Source: Campylobacterota bacterium (GTDB lineage Bacteria > Campylobacterota > Campylobacteria > Campylobacterales > Sulfurovaceae). From it: a DNA stretch of 39,317 nucleotides. Shown here in pieces: positions 32,491 through 39,317 of the stretch. The notes under the pieces are model-generated. The model saw nothing but the letters and a program-made list of their open reading frames with translations, did not search any database and had not been told where the DNA came from. The translations under genes and the position numbers were made by a program. Location: NCBI GenBank assembly GCA_015494795.1, contig WGAM01000010.1, positions 1 to 39,317 on the forward strand. The letters run 5' to 3'. Position 1 is the first letter of the stretch, and each line of letters opens with the position of its first letter.

Positions 32491-33594
32491 ATGGGACTTA
32501 GCATAGGACTTGTAGGATTACCAAATGTAGGGAAATCTACAACATTTAATGCTCTAACAAAAGCACAAAATGCACAGAGTGAAAACTACCCCTTTTGTAC
32601 AATTGAGCCAAATAAGGCAGTTGTACCAGTACCTGATTTTAGACTTAATGAGTTAGCAAAGATAGTAAACCCTGAGAGAATACAATACTCTACAATAGAT
32701 TTTGTCGATATTGCAGGATTAGTTAAAGGAGCTAGTCGTGGTGAGGGGTTAGGAAATAAATTTTTAAGCAATATTAGAGAGACAGAGGTAATTTTACATA
32801 TTGTAAGATGTTTTGAAGACCCAAATGTAGTTCATGTAGAGGGTTCAATTGACCCAATTAGAGATGTTGAGATTATTGAAGATGAGCTTCTATTTGCAGA
32901 TTTAGATACTCTTCAGAAGCGAGTTGACTCTTTGAAAAAAAAGGCTAAAGGAAATGATAAAAATGCAAAAGCACAACTTGCTATTGCAGAGGAGCTATTA
33001 GAGCATATTGCAGATGGAAATCCTGTCTCAACTTATAAAAATAGAGATGATGATGCCTTTTTAGCAATCAATAGAGATTTAAGACTATTAACATCAAAAG
33101 AGATTATCTATGGGGCTAATGTAGATGAAGATGGATTAGCTGAAGATAACGATTTTGTTAAATCTCTAAAAGAGTATGCTAAGAGTAGAGATTATGAGGT
33201 TATAAAACTCTGTGCAAAAGTTGAAGAGGAGATGGTTGATTTTGAAGATGACGAAAAGCAGGAGATGCTCGAAGATTTAGGAGTTAAAGAGAGTGGATTA
33301 GAGCAGATTATCCATAAGGGTTTTGATAAACTAGGACTTCAAAGTTACTTTACAGCAGGTGTTAAAGAGGTTAGAGCATGGACAATTAAAAAAGGTACAA
33401 CTGCGCCAAAGGCTGCTTCTGTTATCCATAATGATTTTGAAAAAGGGTTTATTAGAGCAGAGGTTATATCTTATGATGATTTTATAAAATATGGTGGTGA
33501 GGCAGGAGCAAAAGAGGCAGGAAAGAGCCGTTTAGAGGGTAAAGAGTATATCGTTCAAGATGGTGATATTATGCACTTTAGATTTAATGTTTAA
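32491..33594 (+). CDS. ychF: Redox-regulated ATPase YchF/OLA1
   Basis: An Obg-family P-loop protein that prefers ATP and binds ribosomes; it is linked to oxidative-stress responses. Signatures: the Walker A GLPNVGKST (residues 8-16), YPFCTIEPN, the DxxG-type DIAGLVKGASRGEGLGNKFL, a coiled-coil insertion (about 130-170), and the C-terminal TGS domain (about 280-365) with FFTAG-like YFTAGVKEVRAWTI, FEKGFIRAEVI and HFRFNV. The length of 367 is standard. A good AAGGAT ribosome-binding site, and a strong terminator follows it. Single-gene unit. Confidence 0.96.
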   Translation: MGLSIGLVGLPNVGKSTTFNALTKAQNAQSENYPFCTIEPNKAVVPVPDFRLNELAKIVNPERIQYSTIDFVDIAGLVKGASRGEGLGNKFLSNIRETEVILHIVRCFEDPNVVHVEGSIDPIRDVEIIEDELLFADLDTLQKRVDSLKKKAKGNDKNAKAQLAIAEELLEHIADGNPVSTYKNRDDDAFLAINRDLRLLTSKEIIYGANVDEDGLAEDNDFVKSLKEYAKSRDYEVIKLCAKVEEEMVDFEDDEKQEMLEDLGVKESGLEQIIHKGFDKLGLQSYFTAGVKEVRAWTIKKGTTAPKAASVIHNDFEKGFIRAEVISYDDFIKYGGEAGAKEAGKSRLEGKEYIVQDGDIMHFRFNV

Positions 33595-33605
33595 ACAACT
33601 TTTTT

Positions 33606-33627
33606 AAGAGCTAATAGTTTAGCTCTT
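33606..33627 (+). terminator. Terminator after ychF
   Basis: AAGAGCTAA (33606-33614) pairs with TTAGCTCTT (33619-33627) around a 4-base loop, followed by a T-rich run to 33643. It is a canonical intrinsic terminator 11 bases after the stop. Confidence 0.7.
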
Positions 33628-33742
33628 TACTATTTTTCTTTTACATAACAATCAATTCACAATTTTTTGTTAAGATTTAATAACAGACTTACATAATTTT
33701 CGCTATTATTAAATATTAAATTATAAGGAAATATAACATAAG

Positions 33743-34315
33743 ATGAAAAAAGTATTATTAACTATATCAATATTTACCATTTTTTTAAATGCAGGAATAA
33801 CTCTACCTAATAATTTTGAGAGTAGTTTTAAACAGACAATTACAAATGATAAGGGGAAAGTGATTAAATATAGTGGTAGAGTCTATTTTAAAGCAGATAG
33901 AGAGACTTTTTTAAATCGATTTAACCAATCCGAAGTTTTAAGTAGTAAACTATTTAAATGGATATACTCATCTCCAACAAAAAAAGATGTATGTAGTGAT
34001 GGTACTCAAATTATTATTATTGACCACGATTTAGAGCAGATTTCAAAATATCTAATAGATGATGGATTAGATTTAGAGAAGGTTTTAACTGTTGCAGAAA
34101 AGATTAGTAAAAAAGATTACAAGGCAGTCTATAAAAATATTGAATATCTAATTACCCTTGATAGTAATCATCGATTAAGTAAAATATTTTATGTAGATAA
34201 TCTTGATAATAAGGTTAAAATAGTTTTTTTAAATATGAAGTATAATAATCCAAATTTCAATAGTAGTAATTTAGAGTGTCCAGAAAACCCAAATTATGAT
34301 GTTATAGAGGAGTAG
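33743..34315 (+). CDS. lolA: Outer-membrane lipoprotein carrier LolA-like protein
   Basis: Periplasmic chaperone that carries lipoproteins from the LolCDE exporter to the outer membrane. Signal peptide at residues 1-17 (ending LNAG), then the half-barrel fold: FESSFKQTITNDKGKVIKYS, GRVYFKADRETFL, FKWIYSSPTKKDVCSDG, IIIIDHDLEQIS and a KVIFVD-like end. At 190 residues it is near the usual 180-200. Similarity to enterobacterial LolA is low, as in other Campylobacterota, so the fold is surer than the role. AAGGAA is 13 bases from the ATG, longer than ideal; an in-frame stop nine bases upstream fixes this start. Its stop codon is 3 bases before the next start. Confidence 0.8.
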   Translation: MKKVLLTISIFTIFLNAGITLPNNFESSFKQTITNDKGKVIKYSGRVYFKADRETFLNRFNQSEVLSSKLFKWIYSSPTKKDVCSDGTQIIIIDHDLEQISKYLIDDGLDLEKVLTVAEKISKKDYKAVYKNIEYLITLDSNHRLSKIFYVDNLDNKVKIVFLNMKYNNPNFNSSNLECPENPNYDVIEE

Positions 34316-34318
34316 ATT

Positions 34319-34861
34319 TTGAATAGTATATTTTCAATCTTTTCAAATAATACGGAATTTCTTGTCTTTATAACTCTATTTTTTACACTTACTCTCTCAA
34401 TTAGTATAATAATAGTACTCTTTTTAACAAAAATTAAAACCTTAAACTCTATTTTAACACAAGCTAAAGAGATTGATAATGCTAAAATTAAAAAAATTCA
34501 AGAGCTAGAGAGAGAATTAGAGGAGCAAAAAAGAATAAGTAGAGACTTAGATAGAGAGCTTAGATTTATGCCTAGAAATAGAAAAAGGTTAAATGACTCA
34601 ATAGATTATATAAGAGATTTAAAAGAGCAGTTACAAAATAAGAGTAAAGAGCATAGCCGTATTGTTAATAAATTAAGAGTTGACTTTGAACAGTTGAATA
34701 TTCATTATGATTTGCTACAAAAGAGTTATAATAGACTTCAAGAGAGATATCATGATTTAAAGAGAAAAAATGAAGAGTTAATTGAGGACAATAATACTCT
34801 TCATGTAAAATTAAGAGATATAAATCTAGCTAACTATGTAAAAAATAGAAATATTAGTTAG
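34319..34861 (+). CDS. Membrane-anchored coiled-coil protein
   Basis: One transmembrane helix (about residues 12-36, VFITLFFTLTLSISIIIVLF) followed by about 140 residues of charged coiled coil (IQELERELEEQKRISRDLDRE, later LRVDFEQLNIHYDLLQKSYNRLQERY). It resembles small inner-membrane helical proteins of unknown function; I do not recognise a family. It starts with TTG, six bases after GGAG that overlaps the lolA stop, so it is translationally coupled to lolA. It could help outer-membrane biogenesis, but only context suggests this. Confidence 0.65.
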   Translation: MNSIFSIFSNNTEFLVFITLFFTLTLSISIIIVLFLTKIKTLNSILTQAKEIDNAKIKKIQELERELEEQKRISRDLDRELRFMPRNRKRLNDSIDYIRDLKEQLQNKSKEHSRIVNKLRVDFEQLNIHYDLLQKSYNRLQERYHDLKRKNEELIEDNNTLHVKLRDINLANYVKNRNIS

Positions 34862-34864
34862 TAA

Positions 34865-34904
34865 ATTTAAAGTAGAATAAAAGATATTTTACTTCTATTT
34901 AAAT
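34865..34904. terminator. Bidirectional hairpin, coiled-coil gene / CoA-binding gene
   Basis: ATTTAAA (34865-34871) with TTTAAAT (34898-34904), TAGAA (34873-34877) with TTCTA (34893-34897), and AAAA with TTTT form an imperfect stem across both gene ends. Confidence 0.5.
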
Positions 34905-35326
34905 ATCTCTCTATGCTCTACCATTGCACAGTGGCTCTGAACAACATTAATACCAGCCTCTTTTGCTCTTTTACTTGCTTCATTATTTACAATTCCAAGT
35001 TGCGTCCATAAAACTTTAACATCACCTCTTTTAATACAAGCATCAACCACACTATCAACTACAGCAGGTTTTCTAAATACAACTACCATATCTATAGCTC
35101 TATCAATATCTAATAGTGAACGATAGACTTTCTCTCCTAAAATCTTCTCCTCTTTTGGATAGATTGGTATCATATCATAACCTACTTCTAGTAGATATTT
35201 AGCTACTTTATTACTATCTTTTTCTGGCTTTGGAGAGCAACCAACTACTGCAATAGTTTTACACTCTTGAAAATATTTTTTTATCTCTTCTCTATTTGAA
35301 TTAATTTGTGGCATTGGGCATTCCAT
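34895..35326 (-). CDS. CoA-binding domain protein (YccU-like)
   Basis: A small stand-alone Rossmann fold of the CoA-binding family related to the SucD N-terminus. Signatures: the nucleotide loop TIAVVGCSPKPEKDSNKVA near residue 23, YPKEEKILGEKVYRSL, VVVFRKPAVV, VLWTQLGIVNNEASKRA and a C-terminal SHCAMVEH. Length 143. The role is not settled in this family. The ATG at 35326 is chosen because AAGGAG lies 8 bases upstream; the longer in-frame reading from 35527 would run antisense through ilvA and adds an unrelated N-terminus. Divergent from ilvA, with start codons 53 bases apart. Confidence 0.88.
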   Translation of the reverse strand: MECPMPQINSNREEIKKYFQECKTIAVVGCSPKPEKDSNKVAKYLLEVGYDMIPIYPKEEKILGEKVYRSLLDIDRAIDMVVVFRKPAVVDSVVDACIKRGDVKVLWTQLGIVNNEASKRAKEAGINVVQSHCAMVEHREIFK

Positions 35327-35379
35327 AAATTTTCTCCTTTTTGATATAATTTCAACCATATAATATCTAGGAATGATTA

Positions 35380-36591
35380 ATGTTAGATTTAAAAGCGATA
35401 GAAAAAGCAAAAAATAGACTAAATGGTGTAGTACATCGTACGCCTTTTTCCTATGCACCAAAGTTAAGTGAGATAAGTGGATATGAGGTATATCTAAAAA
35501 AAGAGAATTTGCAACTAACGGGAGCATTTAAATTAAGAGGTGCTTTTAATAAGATTGCCTCTCTAGTAGAGGAGGGAAAGAGAGGAGGCGTAGTAGCAGC
35601 AAGTGCTGGAAACCATGCTCAAGGTGTAGCATTTAGTGCAAAATATTTTAATATTAATGCCACTATTGTTATGCCAGACTCTACACCATTAACAAAAATT
35701 CAAGGTGTAAAAGAGTTTGGAGCAGAGGTTATACTAAGGGGTGCTAACTATGATGAGGCATACTCTTATGCTATAAAATATGCAAAAGATAATGGTATAG
35801 AGTTTGTTCACCCATTTACAGATAGTAGGGTTATCGCAGGACAAGGGACTATAGCATTGGAGATGTTAGAAGATATTAAAGATTTAGATGCAGTAGTTGT
35901 TCCTGTTGGTGGTGGAGGATTAATCTCTGGTATTGGAGTGGCCATTAAAGCGATAAATCCTGATATAAAACTGATTGGAGTAGCTTCACTTGGTGCAACT
36001 GCTATGAAAAACTCTTATGATACAAAAGAGGCAAAGAGTACAAAGAGTGTAAGAACTATTGCAGATGGTATTGCAGTTAGAGATGCCTCTCCTATTACTT
36101 TAGAGTATATATTAAATACAGTTGATGCCTTAGAGTTGGTATCTGAAGATGAGATAGCAGAGGCTATACTATTTTTGCTTGAAAAACAGAAGCTCTTAGT
36201 TGAGGGGGCAGGTGCTGTTGGAGTTGCCTCTTTAATGCATAATAGATTAAATCTAACAAAAGGCTCTAAGGTTGGAGTAGTGCTTAGTGGGGGAAATATT
36301 GATGTTACAATGCTCTCTCTTATAATAGAGAAGGGTTTAGTTAAGAGTAGTAGAAAGATGAAACTTAGCGTAGTTATGGTTGATAAACCGGGTTCTCTTA
36401 TGCACTTTACAGAGCTACTTACTAAGGTTGGAGCAAATATTGTTCAGATTGGATATGATAGAACTTCTACAGATTTAAAATTTGGAGATGCTGTTGTATC
36501 AGTTGCAATTGAGACAAAAGGAGAGGAGCATCAAGAGGAGATTAGAGAGATATTAAGAGAGAGTGGATTTGCGTTTAAGGAGTTACATTGA
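35380..36591 (+). CDS. ilvA: Threonine ammonia-lyase (threonine dehydratase)
   Basis: A PLP enzyme that deaminates threonine to 2-oxobutyrate, the first step to isoleucine. The PLP lysine is in LTGAFKLRGAFNK (about residue 49), the phosphate-binding loop is PVGGGGLISG (about 184), and SAGNHAQG is the substrate loop. A C-terminal ACT-type domain (about 325-403; LSVVMVDKPGSLMHFTELL) may bind isoleucine or valine. At 403 residues it is the shorter, single-ACT form. The ribosome-binding site is AGGA, 7 bases before the ATG. It overlaps the next gene by 4 bases (TTGA). Confidence 0.94.
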   Translation: MLDLKAIEKAKNRLNGVVHRTPFSYAPKLSEISGYEVYLKKENLQLTGAFKLRGAFNKIASLVEEGKRGGVVAASAGNHAQGVAFSAKYFNINATIVMPDSTPLTKIQGVKEFGAEVILRGANYDEAYSYAIKYAKDNGIEFVHPFTDSRVIAGQGTIALEMLEDIKDLDAVVVPVGGGGLISGIGVAIKAINPDIKLIGVASLGATAMKNSYDTKEAKSTKSVRTIADGIAVRDASPITLEYILNTVDALELVSEDEIAEAILFLLEKQKLLVEGAGAVGVASLMHNRLNLTKGSKVGVVLSGGNIDVTMLSLIIEKGLVKSSRKMKLSVVMVDKPGSLMHFTELLTKVGANIVQIGYDRTSTDLKFGDAVVSVAIETKGEEHQEEIREILRESGFAFKELH

Positions 36592-37508
36592 AGAATATTA
36601 TAGCAATAGATTTAGGCTCAAATGCAATACGAGCTTTAAAGGTAGATTGTAAAACAGAAGATACCATATCATCTTTTCATAAAACAGTAAGAACAGCTGA
36701 TAATCTAGCTAATACAGGAGAGATAAGTAGTGGTGCATTAGAGAGAATTTTAAAAGCTTTAGATGAGATTAATAGGGAGATGGATTTCTCAAGCTCAACT
36801 ATTAAAGCTGTAACAACAGAAGCACTAAGACAAGCCTCTAATAGTCAAGAGATATTAGATAAGATAAAATCTAAAACAGGAATTACCTTTAATATTATCA
36901 ATGGAGATGATGAGGCAAAATATGCTCTCATTGCTACAAAAAATAGATTAAAAAAGTTAAATCTAAATATAGATAGATTTCTATTAGCTGATATTGGTGG
37001 AGCATCTACAGAGTTAATATTTAACTATAGAGATAGATTTTTCTCTAAAAGTTTTCCAATTGGAATAGTAACCATTACAGAGAAGTATAATAATTTAAAA
37101 GATTTAGAGGCTAATATATCTAATATTATGATAGATGTAAAAAAATTTAGAGATGAGATATATAGAGATTATGGCGAGGTAGATGAGTTTATAGCAATAG
37201 CAGGGACTCCAACAACTCTAGCTAGTCTAAAATTGGGTTTAACATACTCAACCTATGATGCCTCAAAAATTCATGGAACTATATTAACTAAAGAGGATTT
37301 AGATACTCAATTAAATAGTCTCTTAAATATGAGCAAAAAGGAGCGAGAAGAGACTATTGGAGTTGGAAGAGAGGATTTAATAGCTTCTGGTATAGTAATA
37401 TATAGAGAGCTATATAATATATCTAAATTTAATAAATCAATAGTAGTTGATGATGGGATTAGAGAGGGTCTTGCTTTTAATGAGTGTGCTAAACTATCTA
37501 GTAGATAG
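36588..37508 (+). CDS. Ppx/GppA-family phosphatase
   Basis: An actin-fold exopolyphosphatase or pppGpp phosphohydrolase. Signatures: IAIDLGSNAIRAL (phosphate 1 loop), VTTEALRQASN, ADIGGASTELIF (phosphate 2 loop) and FIAIAGTPTTLASL (adenosine-site loop). At 306 residues it has only the N-terminal catalytic half, lacking the HD-like C-terminal domain of E. coli Ppx, as is usual in Campylobacterota. Polyphosphate or alarmone substrate cannot be told from sequence. It starts with TTG overlapping the ilvA stop, so the two are translationally coupled. A terminator hairpin overlaps its last codons. Confidence 0.88.
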   Translation: MKNIIAIDLGSNAIRALKVDCKTEDTISSFHKTVRTADNLANTGEISSGALERILKALDEINREMDFSSSTIKAVTTEALRQASNSQEILDKIKSKTGITFNIINGDDEAKYALIATKNRLKKLNLNIDRFLLADIGGASTELIFNYRDRFFSKSFPIGIVTITEKYNNLKDLEANISNIMIDVKKFRDEIYRDYGEVDEFIAIAGTPTTLASLKLGLTYSTYDASKIHGTILTKEDLDTQLNSLLNMSKKEREETIGVGREDLIASGIVIYRELYNISKFNKSIVVDDGIREGLAFNECAKLSSR

Positions 37509-37516
37509 TTTAGTTT
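37489..37516 (+). terminator. Terminator overlapping the end of the ppx-like gene
   Basis: CTAAACTATCT (37489-37499) pairs perfectly with AGATAGTTTAG (37503-37513) around a 3-base loop, followed by TTT. The stem includes the last coding bases and stop of the upstream gene. It may also act on the convergent coiled-coil gene. Confidence 0.6.
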
Positions 37517-37522
37517 AAGAGT

Positions 37523-39317
37523 CTATTTTAATATGATAAATTCAACTCTACGGTTTTTACTTCTCCCCTCTTTTGTATTATTATCTGCAATAGGCTCTGC
37601 TGAACCTATACCCTTTGTCTCTAAAATATCAGAAGGTACTCCCTTAGATACAAGATATGCTTTAACAGCCTCTGCTCTTTTTGCACTAAGTTTAATATTA
37701 AAGTTTTCATTTCCTCTATTATCTGTATGTCCATGAATTGCATAGTGGAAATTAGTATAATTTTTTATAACTTCAGCTGTCTTATCTAATCTATCTTTAC
37801 TCTCTTGTGTTAGATTTGCACTACCATTTTCAAATTTAACATCTGTAAGAGAGAATGCTTTTGTTAATTTATCTTTAGCCTCTTTTTGAAGTAGAGCTTG
37901 TCTCTCTGCCTCTTTTGCTTTCTCTTTCTCTTTAAGGAACTCTTCTAATTTTTTATCTTTCTCTTTAATATCATTAAGAAGTTTAGCAATCTTTGCCTCA
38001 TTCTCTTTTGTTTTAGATGAGGTTGCTGTTAAATTATCCTCTAATGATTTAACCATATTCTCTAGTTTAGCTTTATCCTCTTCTAAATTTTTCTTTTTCT
38101 CCAACTCTCTATTTAGATTTTGCTCTAAAGCTTTATATTTTGAAGATAGTCTATTTAAATCTTCTAATTTTTTATCTTTCTCTTTAATATCATTAAGGAG
38201 TTTAGCAATCTTTGATTCATTCTCTTTTGTTTTAGATGATGTTGCTGTTAGGCTATTCTCTAATGATTTAACCATATCCTCTAATTTTGCTTTCTCTTTA
38301 GTAATAGCCTCTTTCTCTGCTATTTGAGATGTTAAATTCTGCTCAAGAGCTTTATATTTAAGAGTTAAGTTTTCCAACTCTTTTAATCTATTATCTTTCT
38401 CTTTAATATCATTAAGGAGTTTATCAATCTTTGCTTCATTCTCTTTTATTTTAGATGATGTCTCTGTTAAATTATCCTCTAATGATTTAACCATATCGTC
38501 TAATTGAGCTTTCTCTTTGGCAATCTCCTCTTCTTTGTCTATCTCTTTAGTTAAATTTTCCTCTAAAGATTTATATCTTATAGGTAGAGCTTTTAACTCT
38601 TCAAGTTTCTCATCTTTAGCTTCAATATCATTAAGAAGTTTCATAATATGTTTTTGACTCTCTTTTGCTTCAGATGAAGTAGCTGTTAAATTATTCTCTA
38701 ATGATTTTATCATATCTTCTAATTGAGCTTTCTCTTTAGCAATAGACTCTTTTTCTGCAATGTTAGAGGTTAGATTCTCCTCTAAGTCTCTATATTTAGC
38801 TGTTAGCGTCTCTAACTCTTTTAATTTTTTATCTCTATCATCACGGAGTTTAGCTATCTGCTCTTCTCTCTCTTTAGTTTTAGATAAGGTATCTGTTAAG
38901 TTAGCTTCAAGTGATTTAACCATATTTTCTAATTGAGCTTTCTCTTTAGCAATAGAATTTTTCTCTGCTATTTTAGAGGTTAAATTCTCTTCTAAGGCTC
39001 TCTCTTTTTCTATCTCCTTAGTTAAGTTCTCCTCTAATGATTTATATTTTACTGTTAAATTTTCTAACTCTTTTAACTTTTTATCTTTTGCTTTAATATC
39101 ATTAAGAAGTTTAACTATCTGTTTATCTTCCTCTTGAACTTTAGATGATGTATCTGTTAAGTTAGCCTCTAGTGATTTAACCATATCTTCTAATTTAGCT
39201 TTTTCCCTAGCTAAAGCTTTCTCTCTCTCTAACTCTTTGGTTAAATTCTGCTCTAAAGACTCCTCTTTAGCCTTAAACATCTGAATATCTTTTTTATAAT
39301 CCTCTTCTACCTCTTTA
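37523..39317 (-). CDS. Long coiled-coil OmpA-family protein (5' end outside window)
   Basis: The frame stays open to the window edge: before the Met at 39280 it reads KEVEEDYKKDIQ in phase, so that Met is internal and the N-terminus is missing. At least 597 residues. About 460 residues form a coiled coil made of six related units of about 73 residues (LEDMVKSLEANLT, KLLNDIKEKDKKL, KYKALEQNLT, EKEAITKEKAK). The C-terminal 110 residues are an OmpA peptidoglycan-binding domain: VKFENGSANLT, HGHTDNRGNENFNIKLSAKRA and KNRRVEFIIL. It probably spans the periplasm from a membrane anchor to peptidoglycan, like MotB/OmpA-type rods. Residues include eleven D/E-x-N-x-S/T sequons. Function unknown. Confidence 0.82.
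   Translation of the reverse strand, partial: KEVEEDYKKDIQMFKAKEESLEQNLTKELEREKALAREKAKLEDMVKSLEANLTDTSSKVQEEDKQIVKLLNDIKAKDKKLKELENLTVKYKSLEENLTKEIEKERALEENLTSKIAEKNSIAKEKAQLENMVKSLEANLTDTLSKTKEREEQIAKLRDDRDKKLKELETLTAKYRDLEENLTSNIAEKESIAKEKAQLEDMIKSLENNLTATSSEAKESQKHIMKLLNDIEAKDEKLEELKALPIRYKSLEENLTKEIDKEEEIAKEKAQLDDMVKSLEDNLTETSSKIKENEAKIDKLLNDIKEKDNRLKELENLTLKYKALEQNLTSQIAEKEAITKEKAKLEDMVKSLENSLTATSSKTKENESKIAKLLNDIKEKDKKLEDLNRLSSKYKALEQNLNRELEKKKNLEEDKAKLENMVKSLEDNLTATSSKTKENEAKIAKLLNDIKEKDKKLEEFLKEKEKAKEAERQALLQKEAKDKLTKAFSLTDVKFENGSANLTQESKDRLDKTAEVIKNYTNFHYAIHGHTDNRGNENFNIKLSAKRAEAVKAYLVSKGVPSDILETKGIGSAEPIADNNTKEGRSKNRRVEFIILK
37942..39193 (-). repeat. Six tandem coding repeats of about 219 bp
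   Basis: Units begin at 39193, 38932, 38722, 38503, 38284 and 38065 (LEDMVKSLE or a variant each time). Lengths in residues are 87, 70, 73, 73, 73 and a 42-residue partial: the first has an extra 14 residues (two heptads), and the second lacks 3. Typical 73-residue units are not a multiple of seven, so the heptad register must shift within each. Units 5 and 6 are the most alike, indicating recent duplication. Confidence 0.85.

Noticed and set aside
35327-35527. N-terminal extension of the CoA-binding protein
   Set aside because: It runs antisense through the start of ilvA, and the family's N-terminus is reached only after the ATG at 35326, which has its own AAGGAG.
37870-39200. Regularly spaced repeated DNA that could suggest a CRISPR array
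   Set aside because: The repeats are about 219 bp, degenerate and in frame within one long coding sequence, so they are coiled-coil repeats.
39280-39280. Met at 39280 as the true start of the coiled-coil gene
   Set aside because: The frame is open upstream to the window edge with coiled-coil-like residues, and no signal peptide follows this Met.

Overview
The window reads as chromosomal DNA of a free-living Campylobacterota (epsilonproteobacterium), most likely in the Sulfurovum/Sulfurimonas part of that phylum. The signs are strongly AT-rich DNA with AGA and ATA codons dominating, TATAAT -10 boxes with A/T-rich tracts instead of clear -35 boxes, the tolB-pal-cpoB-slyD order known from Campylobacter, a ComEC reduced to its membrane core, and class I two-subunit fumarase plus succinyl-CoA synthetase, as used in the reductive TCA cycle of this group. 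The genus is inference. Almost all of the sequence is coding. No intergenic stretch exceeds 300 bases (the longest, 4293-4555, is a divergent promoter region). I saw no rRNA, tRNA, CRISPR array, insertion sequence or prophage.

Layout. 1-619: 3' part of an exported two-repeat protein, divergent from rnhA and a polyprenyl-phosphate glycosyltransferase. 2244-4292: sucCD on the minus strand. 4556-7807: envelope operon tolB-pal-cpoB and an FKBP-type isomerase. 7999-10267: exported rhodanese, LysM protein and second exported rhodanese, behind a palindrome-rich promoter carrying a perfect FNR-type site. 10319-12179: comEC and a lipoprotein ending in a c-type haem motif. 12276-15260: two-subunit fumarase, a FieF-like metal exporter and hemD. 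15354-18226: glutaminyl-tRNA synthetase fused to a YqeY/GatB tail, then a lipoprotein. 18198-21215: MidA-like methyltransferase, an exported seven-bladed propeller, a tiny exported helical protein and a membrane protein. 21348-24962: polA and rsmH, convergent. 25196-25672: an orphan HsdS-like recognition domain. 25713-32373: panD-ybaB-gltB-gltD. 32491-37508: ychF, lolA-like, a coiled-coil membrane protein, a CoA-binding protein, ilvA and ppx. 37523-39317: a long coiled-coil OmpA-family protein that runs off the window.

Most genes are core metabolism (reductive TCA steps, glutamate synthesis, pantothenate, haem, isoleucine), information processing and cell-envelope maintenance. Peptidoglycan-binding envelope proteins recur: Pal, the LysM protein and the OmpA coiled coil.

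The least ordinary signals are: (1) the gltB leader, with two 10-nt elements exactly 21 nt apart, each able to pair with the gltB ribosome-binding site; (2) eleven D/E-x-N-x-S/T bacterial N-glycosylation sequons in the coiled-coil OmpA protein, with more in other exported proteins; (3) the rhodanese-LysM-rhodanese locus, where one paralogue has two cysteine pairs and the other a single cysteine; (4) the GlnRS-YqeY fusion in a phylum that usually lacks GlnRS; and (5) an orphan half-HsdS gene. I did not find a clear self-contained defence or mobile system.
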